The position numbers and the translations under genes are program-made. 64,000 bases of DNA from Acidobacteriota bacterium. GTDB taxonomy: Bacteria > Acidobacteriota > Terriglobia > Acidiferrales > UBA7541. The notes under the pieces were generated by a model. That model made no database searches and was not told the origin of the DNA. It was given only the letters and a program-made list of their open reading frames with translations. Below are positions 36,353 to 44,945 of the stretch, one piece after another; position 1 is the stretch's first letter; every line of letters starts with the position of its first letter. The stretch spans positions 97,649 through 161,648 of the forward strand of contig JABCZK010000008.1 of assembly GCA_013289695.1 (NCBI GenBank), read 5' to 3'.

Positions 36353-38548
36353 CTATTCAGTGGTTGCGTCGGGACACAAATCCCCGGCGCCTTTGCTCGA
36401 CTTGTTCGCCGATTTCGAATGACCGGCACCGACTCGATCGGACTCCAGCACCGCTAGAAAATCCGCGCGCAACACAACGAATGGTGCCACGCGCGTGCCG
36501 GCCTGAAAATCGGCAATCGCCAAAAGCGTCGCCTTCTTGCAGATGCTTTCAATATCCGCGCCGGTGAGCCCTTCCATCCGCTCCGCAAACTCCTGAAAAT
36601 CCACATCCGGCGCAAGCGGAACTCGCCCGCAACAAAGCCGCATAATCGCCGCGCGATCTGCAACGTCCGGTTTTGCGAACGGAATCTTATAGTCGAAGCG
36701 CCCACTGCGCAACAGCGCCGGCTCGATCCGCTCCAACCGATTCGTCGCGGCCAGCAAAATCACGCCTTTCGCGTCACGCAAATTGTCAATCTCACGCAGC
36801 AGTTGGCTCAGAATCCTCTGGTGCACGTCAGTGCCAAATTGCTCGGTGCCGAATCGCGGCGCCAGCGCGTCAATCGTGTCGAAAAATAAAATGCAGGGCG
36901 CTGCCCTTCTCGCCTTCTTGAAAACTTCGCGCAGCGCTCGCTCCGATTCGCCCAGCCACTTCGAATAAAGCTGCGGCCCATCAATCGCGATCAGCGGCAC
37001 CTGCTTTTCACCGGAAAGCGCCCGTGCCATTGCCGTCTTCCCCGTTCCAGTCGGACCCGCCAGCAGAATCCCGCGCGGTGGCAGCAGTCCGACCTGGTCG
37101 TAAATTTCGTCGTGCATCTGCGAATGCTCGATCACCGCATCGAGCAACCGTTTCTGCTCGCTCAACCCGCCCAGAGACGCAAAAATCGAAGTGCTTCTCT
37201 CGATGAAAAATTCCCGCGTGGCGCTAGGCTCCACTTCCTTCAAGCCAGCAAGAAAATCCTCGCGCGTAACCCGCAACTTCCCAAGTTCAGCAGACACCGC
37301 GCCATCCGTCTCCAGAGGAAAAGACGAAAGAAATCCGCGCAAGGCGATCATGCCCACTTCCTGCCCCAACGCTTCCAGATCAGCTCCGACAAAACCGTGC
37401 GAATGCTCCGCAATCTCCTTCAGATCCACATCGAGCGCCAAGGGCATGGCCCGCGTGTGAATTTTCAGAATTTGCAAACGCGCCTGCGTGTTCGGCACGC
37501 CGATTTCGATTTCGCGATCGAAGCGTCCGGGCCGCCGCAACGCCGGATCCAGCACCTCCGGAATATTCGTGGCGCCGATGACAATTACCTGCCCGCGCGC
37601 CACAAACCCATCCATCAAGCTGAGTAGTTGCGCCACCACGCGCTTTTCCACTTCGCCGGAAACTTCCGCGCGCTTGGGAGCCACGGCGTCAATCTCATCA
37701 ATAAAAAGAATGGAAGGCGCATGCCGCGCCGCTTCCTCAAAAACTTCGCGGAGCTTGGCCTCGCTCTCGCCGTAAAATTTCCGCATGATTTCCGGGCCGT
37801 TTAGGTGAATGAAATGCACGCGGCTCTCAGCAGCCACGGCGCGCGCCAGCAAAGTCTTGCCTGTCCCCGGCGGTCCATACAACAGCACGCCCTTCGGCGC
37901 CAGAATTCCCAGCTGCTCGAAAACACGCGAGTACTTCAGCGGCAACTCCACAATCTCACGCACTCGCGCGACTTCACGTTCCAGCCCGCCGATATCTTCG
38001 TAGGACACCGCTGGAGCGCGCGCCGCAGTCTGCTCGCCTTCCACCACGCGAATGTCCGTGCGCTCCCCGATCACCACCGGTCCCGAAGGAATCGTGCGCA
38101 CCACCTGGAAATTTACGGCCTTCGCAAACGTCGGCACACGCACCACGCCGCCCGCAAGCACCGGCACACCCTCGAGGTCTTCCAGCATCCGCTCCGGCGC
38201 AATCGTCGCTGGCGCAGCGCCGACCCACAGCGGAGACAAGCGCACGGCCACTGCCTGCTGATGTTCGATCGGAGCCACCGTCACCTGCTCCTGCAATCCC
38301 GCGCTGCAATTGCTGCGGCACGTGCCGTCAATCTGAATCATGCCTTCGAATCCGTCGTCCGAAACCTCGGCGCGCCCCACGCCCACCATGCCGCCCGTAA
38401 TTTTCAGCACGTCGCCTACGCGCCCGCCCATGCGCCGCAGGTCGGCCGGAGCCAGTCGCGCGATCGCGTGCCCCACGTCTTCCACACGCGCTTCCGCCAC
38501 GCGCAGCGTCAGCGTCGCGGTCAGAGATGATTGAGAGATTTCCGTCAT
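36353..38548 (-). CDS. Cdc48/VCP-like double AAA ATPase with altered second Walker B
   Basis: 731 residues with the p97/Cdc48 order: an N-domain (about 1-170) with the double-psi RMGGRVGDVLKITG core, then D1 (Walker A GPPGTGKT at 225-232, Walker B LFIDEIDAVAP near 281-291, NIPEVLDPALRRPGRFD) and D2 (GPTGTGKT at 498-505). The D2 Walker B reads ILFFDTIDALAP: Thr558 replaces the catalytic glutamate, so D2 should bind but barely hydrolyse ATP. The start at ATG 38548 is preferred to TTG 38563. Such unfoldases are mainly archaeal and eukaryotic, with scattered bacterial cases. Lying directly before the oxidoreductase subunits, it may assemble or repair that complex. Confidence 0.9.
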   Translation of the reverse strand: MTEISQSSLTATLTLRVAEARVEDVGHAIARLAPADLRRMGGRVGDVLKITGGMVGVGRAEVSDDGFEGMIQIDGTCRSNCSAGLQEQVTVAPIEHQQAVAVRLSPLWVGAAPATIAPERMLEDLEGVPVLAGGVVRVPTFAKAVNFQVVRTIPSGPVVIGERTDIRVVEGEQTAARAPAVSYEDIGGLEREVARVREIVELPLKYSRVFEQLGILAPKGVLLYGPPGTGKTLLARAVAAESRVHFIHLNGPEIMRKFYGESEAKLREVFEEAARHAPSILFIDEIDAVAPKRAEVSGEVEKRVVAQLLSLMDGFVARGQVIVIGATNIPEVLDPALRRPGRFDREIEIGVPNTQARLQILKIHTRAMPLALDVDLKEIAEHSHGFVGADLEALGQEVGMIALRGFLSSFPLETDGAVSAELGKLRVTREDFLAGLKEVEPSATREFFIERSTSIFASLGGLSEQKRLLDAVIEHSQMHDEIYDQVGLLPPRGILLAGPTGTGKTAMARALSGEKQVPLIAIDGPQLYSKWLGESERALREVFKKARRAAPCILFFDTIDALAPRFGTEQFGTDVHQRILSQLLREIDNLRDAKGVILLAATNRLERIEPALLRSGRFDYKIPFAKPDVADRAAIMRLCCGRVPLAPDVDFQEFAERMEGLTGADIESICKKATLLAIADFQAGTRVAPFVVLRADFLAVLESDRVGAGHSKSANKSSKGAGDLCPDATTE

Positions 38549-38674
38549 GAAGTGACCCGCCAATTGCAGCAGGAACTACGGAGGGAGAATCCGGTGCAGG
38601 GAGTTCCGTGAAAAATTCCCGGGCCGGAATTTTTCATTGCGAATCGCACGCGCAAATTGAAACTCTCCCTGCCT

Positions 38675-39382
38675 CTAAAGTTTGTTCAGCACAATCTCTT
38701 CGACGTCTTCAATGTGCCGCCGCATCGCAGTGTTCGCCGCTTCCGTATCGTGGCGCTTGATCGCGGCCAGAATCCGCCGGTGACCGGCGAGCGATTTTTG
38801 CGCGCGGCCTTCCACCTGCAAAGAACGTTCCCGCGTGTCGCGCAGCAGGTCCATCAACGTGTCAATCACTTTCAACACCACGGTGTTGCCGGACGCCAGC
38901 GCGATGCTGTAATGGAATTCCGCGTCCTCGGCGATGGCCGCGTCTCCCTGGATTTGCTTTTCTTCTTGCCGCTGCAGGATTTCCTCCATCTCGGAAATTT
39001 CTTCGTCAGATGCATGCGAAGCCGCGCGCGCGGCCAGCGGCGGTTCCAGCATCTTGCGAAAATCCAGAAGCTCGGTCACCAATTCTTGTCGGCGCTTTAG
39101 AACGCTGCCAAAAGGATCCACCGGTGAATCGCCCGATCGCTCGCAGACGATGGTCCCGGCGCCTTGACGCGGTTCCACCAAACCCACCAGTTCCAATCCG
39201 CGAATCGCGTCGCGAATCGAACTGCGGCTCACCTGCAGCAGCTCCGCCAGTTCCCGTTCCGACGGCAGTTTGTCGCCGGGTTTCATTTTCTTCAGAATCA
39301 GGCTTTCGATCTGCTTGGCGACTTCTTCGTAGACCTTGTTCCTGCGAATCACCGCGAAGTCGGATTTGAGGGGCGCTGCCAT
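38675..39382 (-). CDS. GntR-family transcriptional regulator, FadR subfamily
   Basis: 235 residues. The winged helix-turn-helix (about 12-75) contains VAKQIESLILKKMKPGDKLPSERELA and VSRSSIRDAIRGLELVGLVE, standard for GntR. The C-terminal FCD-type all-helical domain has DFRKMLEPPLAARAA, DAEFHYSIALASGN and SLAGHRRILAAIKRHD, with the Asp and three His typical of a metal site that binds organic acids. Homologues such as LldR, PdhR and GlcC sense lactate, pyruvate and glycolate, so oxalate or glyoxylate is a reasonable effector. It heads the oxidoreductase operon. A TGGTC-N9-GACCA inverted repeat just upstream of its start suggests autoregulation. Confidence 0.92.
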   Translation of the reverse strand: MAAPLKSDFAVIRRNKVYEEVAKQIESLILKKMKPGDKLPSERELAELLQVSRSSIRDAIRGLELVGLVEPRQGAGTIVCERSGDSPVDPFGSVLKRRQELVTELLDFRKMLEPPLAARAASHASDEEISEMEEILQRQEEKQIQGDAAIAEDAEFHYSIALASGNTVVLKVIDTLMDLLRDTRERSLQVEGRAQKSLAGHRRILAAIKRHDTEAANTAMRRHIEDVEEIVLNKL

Positions 39383-39389
39383 ATGTAAG

Positions 39390-39450
39390 TGGTCTGAGAA
39401 GTGGACCAGTTGACCCTCGGAGTATACCCCCGCTGTCAAGGCCCCAGCAA
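39390..39450 (-). promoter_or_regulatory. Candidate promoter and GntR operator before the oxidoreductase operon
   Basis: On the minus strand, TTGCTG (39445-39450) and TATACT (39421-39426) are 18 bases apart. Just downstream of the expected start of transcription lies the inverted repeat TGGTC-N9-GACCA (39390-39408), whose half-site AACTGGTC resembles FadR-family operators. It ends 7 bases before the regulator's ATG. This layout suits repression by the encoded GntR protein. FadR operators usually have a shorter spacer, so the N9 spacing is a caution. Confidence 0.5.
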
Positions 39451-39674
39451 ATATTTTACTTACGCTAATGCAGAAAATCTATTGGAGCCGTTTCCGCAGC
39501 CGAACAAACCAGGCGCCCGAATACCCGCTAACCGGCGGGAGCCGCGGCCCAACCACGAATTCCGAGCAAAAACCTAAGATTTGGCTAGCCCCGTCTGCAT
39601 TCTCCGAGCTAGGACCCTCGCCGAGCGACGGCTCGACTGCTGCTGCGGCACGCCTACCCCTCGGGCAGCGACGT

Positions 39675-40658
39675 TCATTTCGGCGGTTGCTTAGCGGCAC
39701 TTTGCGCCAGTAGCTTCGCGCAGCTGTACACGGTTCGCGTATACGGCATCGGGAGTCCCACGCGCTCGCCCAGTTCCACCACCGCGCCAACCAGCGCGTC
39801 TAGTTCCATCGGCCGGCCCGCTTCCAAATCTTGTAGCATTGAAGTTTTGTGTTCGCCAACTTTTTCCGCGCCGGCCATTCGCTGAGCAATCGAGACCGGC
39901 AACTCCATGCCCAATTTCCCGGACACCGCTTCCACTTCCTGCATGATGTTGCGGATCAACGCAGAAACTCCCGGATCGCGCAGCATCTGCGCCAGCGTCG
40001 CGCGTGTCAGCGCGCTCACCGGATTCAACGAAGCGTTGCCCAGAACTTTAACCCAAATCTCGTGCCGGATACGAGCGGTGATGGGGCAGCGCAAGCCTGA
40101 AGCGATTAGCGCCTCTGCAATTTGGCGGCAGCGATCGGAGCGCGCGCCATCCGGCTCTCCCAGAGAAATGCGGTTGCCCTCAATGTGTTGAATCACTCCC
40201 GGCGAGCAAATCTCGGTGGAAAAATAAACGATGGACCCGACCACCCGTCGCGCTGCGATAGCCGCGGAAATTACCCCGGCGGGATCCACGCGCTCCAGGC
40301 GCAATCCTTCCCATTCGCCGCCGAAACCTTGAAAATACCACCAGGGGATTCCGTTTTGTGTGCTGACCAGCGTCGTATCGGGACCCAGCACCGGTCGCAG
40401 CTGCGGCACAAGTTGCGGCAGGCCGTGCGCCTTCACTCCGAGAAACACGACGTCCACCGGCCCCACTTCTTCCAGCGACCCGCAAATCTTCGGACGTGCC
40501 ACGAAATCTCCGTCCGAGCTTTTCACCTGCACGCCGTTCAGTTGCATGGCACGAAGATGCGGCCCGCGCGCAAAGAGCGTCACGTCGAATCCCGCATGCG
40601 CCATGCGCGCGCCGATGTACGCTCCGATCGCGCCCGCCCCCGCGATCAGGAATCGCAT
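39675..40658 (-). CDS. Ketopantoate reductase (PanE/ApbA) family; predicted oxalyl-CoA reductase
   Basis: 327 residues. The NADP-binding motif is RFLIAGAGAIGAYIGARMA, followed by FLGVKAHGLPQLVPQLRP and STQNGIPWWYF. The catalytic lysine lies in IWVKVLGNASLNPVSALTR and the C-terminal helix signature is KTSMLQDLEAGRPMELDALV. In Methylobacterium extorquens a PanE paralogue (PanE2) reduces oxalyl-CoA to glyoxylate. Here the gene overlaps the end of an oxalate-CoA-ligase-like gene by 13 bases and is followed by the oxidoreductase operon, which points to that activity rather than pantothenate synthesis. No panB, panC or panD is nearby. Ketopantoate reductase remains the default alternative. Confidence 0.82.
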   Translation of the reverse strand: MRFLIAGAGAIGAYIGARMAHAGFDVTLFARGPHLRAMQLNGVQVKSSDGDFVARPKICGSLEEVGPVDVVFLGVKAHGLPQLVPQLRPVLGPDTTLVSTQNGIPWWYFQGFGGEWEGLRLERVDPAGVISAAIAARRVVGSIVYFSTEICSPGVIQHIEGNRISLGEPDGARSDRCRQIAEALIASGLRCPITARIRHEIWVKVLGNASLNPVSALTRATLAQMLRDPGVSALIRNIMQEVEAVSGKLGMELPVSIAQRMAGAEKVGEHKTSMLQDLEAGRPMELDALVGAVVELGERVGLPMPYTRTVYSCAKLLAQSAAKQPPK

Positions 40659-42169
40659 ATTTCGTCATCCCCGAGCGCGGCGGCCACGGCGCGCCGCCGA
40701 ATTTTTCCCGTCGCTGTGGTGGGAATACTTTTTACGAGATAAATCTTCTTAGGGCATTTATACTCTGCCAGCAATTCGCGGCAGTGCTTGATCAGCACTG
40801 CTTCGATCGCTTCCTGGCCTTCGTGCAACACCACCGCCGCCGCCACTTCTTCACCCAGTGTGGGATGCACGCGGCCAAAAGTGACCGCAGCTGCCACGGC
40901 AGGATGCCGCAGCAAAATCTCGTCCACTTCGTGCGGCGCGATGTTCTCGCCGCCACGGATGATGATGTCCTTGATCCGGCCCGTCAGATGCAAATAGCAA
41001 TCTGCATCGAGCATTCCTTCGTCGCCGGTGCGAAACCATCCGTTCACGAAAGCGCGCGCATTCGCTTCGGGATTATTTTCGTATCCGCGAAACACGTTGG
41101 CGCCCTGAATCGCCACTTCGCCGCGCTGGTTCGTGCCTAGCTCATTGCTCTGCTTATCCATGATGCTGATGCGCAGCCCGGCGCCCACGCCGACTGAACC
41201 TGCCTTGCGATGCCGCGGCGGCAAAGGATTCGAGGTCATCTGGTGCGCCGCTTCCGTCATTCCGTAAGCCTCAACGAACGGTACTCCGAAGAGCCCTTCA
41301 ATTTTGTGAATGAGCCCTGACGAAAGTGGCGCGCTGCACGAACGAATGAAGCGCAGGGTGGCAGCCTCCGCGGGTTTCTGGTGAGCGCGCGCCAGCAGCA
41401 CCTGATGCATCGTGGGCACTCCCGAATACCATGTCACGCGATGTTCCCGAACCGTGCGCCAAAAACTAAGCGCATTGAACTTCGTGGGAACAACTACGGT
41501 CCCGCCGGAAAGCAAGGTCGCCAGCAGTGACGCAACCAACCCGTGAACGTGGAACAGCGGCATGATGCACAGCGAAACATCCTCGTGTGAAAGCGCGTAG
41601 GTATTTGCAATATTCGCTGACGAGACGGCCAGGTTGAAATGCCGCAACGGCACACGCTTCGGCCTTCCGGTACTCCCGCTGGTGTGCAGCACGAGCGCAA
41701 TGTCGTCGGCCTTGGGCTCGGTTGCGGTAATAGAAACCTCGGCGGGAGCCGCCAGCTGAACGATTCCCTGTTCGCTCATTTCCACCGACAACACCGGGAT
41801 CTTGCGGTCGGCCGCCGCGCTGCGCGCGAATTCTGCGCCCACCGGCGGGCACAGCAGAACCCGCGCATTCGTGTCCCCTAGAAAAAAATGAAACTCCTCA
41901 TAGGGGTACGCCAGGTTCAAAGGTGCCGCAGTTCCCGCGATGGAAGCAGCCAGAAAACTCACAATCGCCGGCAATCCATTCGGCAGTGCGATCGCCACCG
42001 TATCGCCGCGGTGAATGCCGCAGCCGGCCAGCGCATTCGCCATCGCCACAACCTGCTCCCGCAGCGAAGCGTAGGTAACTCGGATCCCAAGCTCAGGAAC
42101 GATCACGGCCGTGTGGCTATCGGCAAAATGCAAAACGTCAAGCAGAGTGTCTACCGACTTCATGCTCAT
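40646..42169 (-). CDS. Acyl-CoA synthetase of the oxalate-CoA ligase (AAE3/Pcs60) type
   Basis: 507 residues, an ANL-superfamily enzyme forming an acyl-adenylate and then a CoA thioester. The P-loop is LHTSGSTGRPKRVPL, then PLFHVHGLVASLLATLLSGG, TWYSGVPTMHQVLL, LRFIRSCSAPLSS, EAYGMTEAAHQMTSNPLPP and the terminal catalytic lysine in PTTATGKIRRR. The stretch from TWY to the SNPLP motif is strikingly close to plant AAE3 and yeast Pcs60, both oxalyl-CoA synthetases, as I remember them. The ATG at 42169 has AGAGG 9 bases upstream. It overlaps the PanE-family gene and follows malate synthase by about 106 bases. Oxalate as substrate is inferred. Confidence 0.88.
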   Translation of the reverse strand: MSMKSVDTLLDVLHFADSHTAVIVPELGIRVTYASLREQVVAMANALAGCGIHRGDTVAIALPNGLPAIVSFLAASIAGTAAPLNLAYPYEEFHFFLGDTNARVLLCPPVGAEFARSAAADRKIPVLSVEMSEQGIVQLAAPAEVSITATEPKADDIALVLHTSGSTGRPKRVPLRHFNLAVSSANIANTYALSHEDVSLCIMPLFHVHGLVASLLATLLSGGTVVVPTKFNALSFWRTVREHRVTWYSGVPTMHQVLLARAHQKPAEAATLRFIRSCSAPLSSGLIHKIEGLFGVPFVEAYGMTEAAHQMTSNPLPPRHRKAGSVGVGAGLRISIMDKQSNELGTNQRGEVAIQGANVFRGYENNPEANARAFVNGWFRTGDEGMLDADCYLHLTGRIKDIIIRGGENIAPHEVDEILLRHPAVAAAVTFGRVHPTLGEEVAAAVVLHEGQEAIEAVLIKHCRELLAEYKCPKKIYLVKSIPTTATGKIRRRAVAAALGDDEICDS

Positions 42170-42275
42170 TTGTGGCCGCCTCTGGCGTGGTCGGTGGATA
42201 ATCGGTCGGCATTGCGTGTTGTCCGCGAAACGAAGTAAATGCGGCTCCGCGCTTCAGCCGCCGGAATGCTTCAGA

Positions 42276-43811
42276 CTAAATCGGCGAGTGGCGTCCCTGC
42301 ACGATTAATTCCTCCGCGATGCGTCGTGCTTCGGGCAGCGTCTGCGCCGCTTCGCGATCAATTTCCGCCGGTAGATCGCGTTGAATTTTCCCGAGCTCCT
42401 CGTCGAACACGCGGGTGACCAGTGCGGGTGTGTGTTCCACCGTCCCTCCATCGTCGCCCGGCACCTTCACTTTGTGCAACACGCGCTGCGCAATCATCAG
42501 GCGGTAGATGCGGTCGGTCGCCAGATCTTCCATGTAGCCATCGAGCAGGCTCGCGCCTTTTCCGTTGAGCACTCCATTGCGATAACGAATTACGGTGCGC
42601 ACCGCCGCTCGCGTCCCGGCCAAAGTCGTCACGCCGACCCCTTTCGGGATGGGCCGGAGATCGGGATGCGAATTCGCAAGCCCGGGCCTCTTTGAAATCT
42701 GATTGGGAAATGGAAACTGCGCCACCGCAATCTCGTTCTGATCCGGGTGGCCCGTCCAGGCGCCATCCATCAGACAGTTGGCTTCGTTCTGCTTGTCTTG
42801 TTTTAGAACTTTCAACGCCCGCTCGTTTAATTCCGCGTCCGTACGGCTGGGAAAAAGCGCGGTCATGCCGCCGATGGCGTGCGCTCCGTGCTTGTGGCAG
42901 ATTTCCGGCATCAGCGTGCGGAAGTTCTGGAAAAAGGGCACATCGTGCGGAATCGAATTGCGATCCGGCAGAATCCAGTTGGAATCTTCGATCATGAAAT
43001 GAATCAGCGACGCCATGTAATCCCAGCGGCCCAGATTCAATCCCAAGCAGTGCTCGCGCATGTTGAAAAGAAACTCCTCCATCTGATACGCCAGCGGGTG
43101 TGCCTCCACCAGCGCCATGCACTTTATGTAGTCCTTAGGGAGGCCTTTGGATTTGGCGAAAGTCTGAAACAGGTCGCGCCACCACAGAGCTTCCTCGGCA
43201 GATTCGCTCTTGGGAATGTACACGGAGAAATTGTGCGGCAACGATGCCGGCTCGATCTGATACCAGATTAGGGCAAGATCAAATAGCGAAGCGGACATGA
43301 TCTGGTTCTCGATCACCCCGCCCTGGCTGATGTGCAGCCCGCGCGGGCGCACCCAGGTGACGGTTTTCGAGCGCTGCACGGTGATTTTCTTGGCGCGCTT
43401 CTTGTCTTCGTAGTTGAGTTCGTACTTGTAAGCGGCAATCGTGTTTTTAACCGCCAGCAGGATGTGCTCCCACGCGTTGGCTGTCGAATCTTCCAGATCA
43501 ATCATCACTGCCGGAGAACCGGAGTTCAGCAATTTCACCGTCAGCTCTGCATCATCCGCCGGTCCGGTCATTTGGTTGCGCTGGTCCGCGCACCACTCCG
43601 GCACCGTGATTCGCCAACCCGAAGTAGTTGCCTCCGAAGCGGGCAAATAATTCGGCGGAGCTCCGCGATGCGACAATTCCAACGCGTCCGTCCGCTGCGC
43701 CACCAACCTCTGTTGCCATGGCGTGAATTTCTCGTGCAGTGGCAGCACGAAATCATAGAACCCTGCGGGCAGGTCTGTTCGGGAATTCATATTACTCGGC
43801 GCGTGATTCAT
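42276..43811 (-). CDS. aceB: Malate synthase, type A
   Basis: 511 residues. Condenses glyoxylate and acetyl-CoA to malate. Family motifs are present in order: QMTGPADDAELTVKLLNSGS, VMIDLEDSTANAWEH, TWVRPRGLHISQGGVI (catalytic Arg), HCLGLNLGRWDYMASLI, MDGAWTGHPDQNEIA and GYMEDLATDRIYRL, where the Asp after Glu is the catalytic base. The sequence is somewhat divergent from E. coli AceB but retains the reactive residues. ATG 43811 was preferred to TTG 43820. No isocitrate lyase is in the window, so glyoxylate probably comes from another source; the adjacent predicted oxalyl-CoA route provides one. Confidence 0.9.
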   Translation of the reverse strand: MNHAPSNMNSRTDLPAGFYDFVLPLHEKFTPWQQRLVAQRTDALELSHRGAPPNYLPASEATTSGWRITVPEWCADQRNQMTGPADDAELTVKLLNSGSPAVMIDLEDSTANAWEHILLAVKNTIAAYKYELNYEDKKRAKKITVQRSKTVTWVRPRGLHISQGGVIENQIMSASLFDLALIWYQIEPASLPHNFSVYIPKSESAEEALWWRDLFQTFAKSKGLPKDYIKCMALVEAHPLAYQMEEFLFNMREHCLGLNLGRWDYMASLIHFMIEDSNWILPDRNSIPHDVPFFQNFRTLMPEICHKHGAHAIGGMTALFPSRTDAELNERALKVLKQDKQNEANCLMDGAWTGHPDQNEIAVAQFPFPNQISKRPGLANSHPDLRPIPKGVGVTTLAGTRAAVRTVIRYRNGVLNGKGASLLDGYMEDLATDRIYRLMIAQRVLHKVKVPGDDGGTVEHTPALVTRVFDEELGKIQRDLPAEIDREAAQTLPEARRIAEELIVQGRHSPI

Positions 43812-43952
43812 TTGTGGCAACCCGCTATTTTCGGCATGGCACGCGCTGCCGAATCAAAGTCGGCGTTTTCGCTTCGCCGTCGCGCCATCATGGCAGGGCA
43901 CGTTTAGGGAGTCAAATATCTCGGGTACAAAAGCTACCGGCGCGGTGCAGAC

Positions 43953-44735
43953 TCAGTGCGTGGTGACAAAGAAATACGCGCTCATCACGACACCAACTCC
44001 TATCACGAACGCCCGCACTTTTCGCGGATCGGCTTGCTGCGCGTAGTGCGCGCCGAACCATCCGCCCAACAGCGCGCCCGCGACCATCACGCCGCACTGC
44101 AGCCACAATACCGCTCCGGCCACGATGAAAGCAGTCACCGCAGCGGCATTGATCGCGGCAGCGAGCAGTGTCCTGATCGCGCCCATCGCATGAATGTCCC
44201 GCATCCCCAAGGCCGCCAGCATTCCCAGCGTGATGAAGCCGATCCCCGCGCCGAAGTATCCTCCGTAAACCGCGACCAGCAACTCCACAAACGAACTCAC
44301 CGCGATCGCTCGCCACGAAATTTTCCGTAGATCATCGACCGCAGCGCTCGTGCCGGCGAGCCTCCGGATCGTATTGCCAAAGGCAAACAGCAACGTCCCG
44401 CTCAAGATCAGCCACGGAACGAAGTGTAGGAAAGTTCGTTGCGGGGTTTTCAGCAGCAACAGCGCGCCAGCCCAACCTCCGGCAACGCTGGTAACGAGCA
44501 GCGGAATCAACAAACGCAGCGGCGCGTCCAGCCGCTTTAAATACGCGATGGCGCTCGCCGCCAGCCCCGGCCACAACGCGACGGTATTCGTGGCGTTGGC
44601 TTGCACGGGCGGTACGCGCAAAAGCAAGAGTGCCGGAAACGAAATGAAGCTGCCGCCGCCCGCCAGTGCGTTCAGCGTTCCAGCGATCCCCGCGGCGAAA
44701 AACAGAAAGAGAGCCTGGCTGAATTGCAAACTCAT
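43953..44735 (-). CDS. TauE/SafE (DUF81) membrane anion permease
   Basis: 260 residues with about eight hydrophobic segments in two repeats. FFAAGIAGTLNALAGGGSFISFPALLLL and GGYFGAGIGFITLGMLAALG are the paired glycine-rich motifs of the TauE/SafE family, and the first is split here by its two helices. Members export or import sulfite, sulfonates and organic anions such as sulfolactate. It lies 141 bases upstream of malate synthase on the same strand, so it may be an anion carrier of the oxalate locus. That link is positional only. No ribosome site is evident before the ATG. Confidence 0.85.
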   Translation of the reverse strand: MSLQFSQALFLFFAAGIAGTLNALAGGGSFISFPALLLLRVPPVQANATNTVALWPGLAASAIAYLKRLDAPLRLLIPLLVTSVAGGWAGALLLLKTPQRTFLHFVPWLILSGTLLFAFGNTIRRLAGTSAAVDDLRKISWRAIAVSSFVELLVAVYGGYFGAGIGFITLGMLAALGMRDIHAMGAIRTLLAAAINAAAVTAFIVAGAVLWLQCGVMVAGALLGGWFGAHYAQQADPRKVRAFVIGVGVVMSAYFFVTTH

Positions 44736-44945
44736 GAAATAGCAGAATACCGGGTGAAGGAGCTGCTGCCAAGAACTGGCGCATCGATACGACGAGATAT
44801 ATCAGCCTGCGCGACACCTGCGAAACGAACGTCAATCGAATCGTGCACAAATTTCACTTTTCCGCCGTCCCGGCACGGCGTTCATCGACCTCTCGGTTTA
44901 TTCCAGGCCGTGCCGTTTATGCCGTGATCCAGATTGCGCCGCCGG

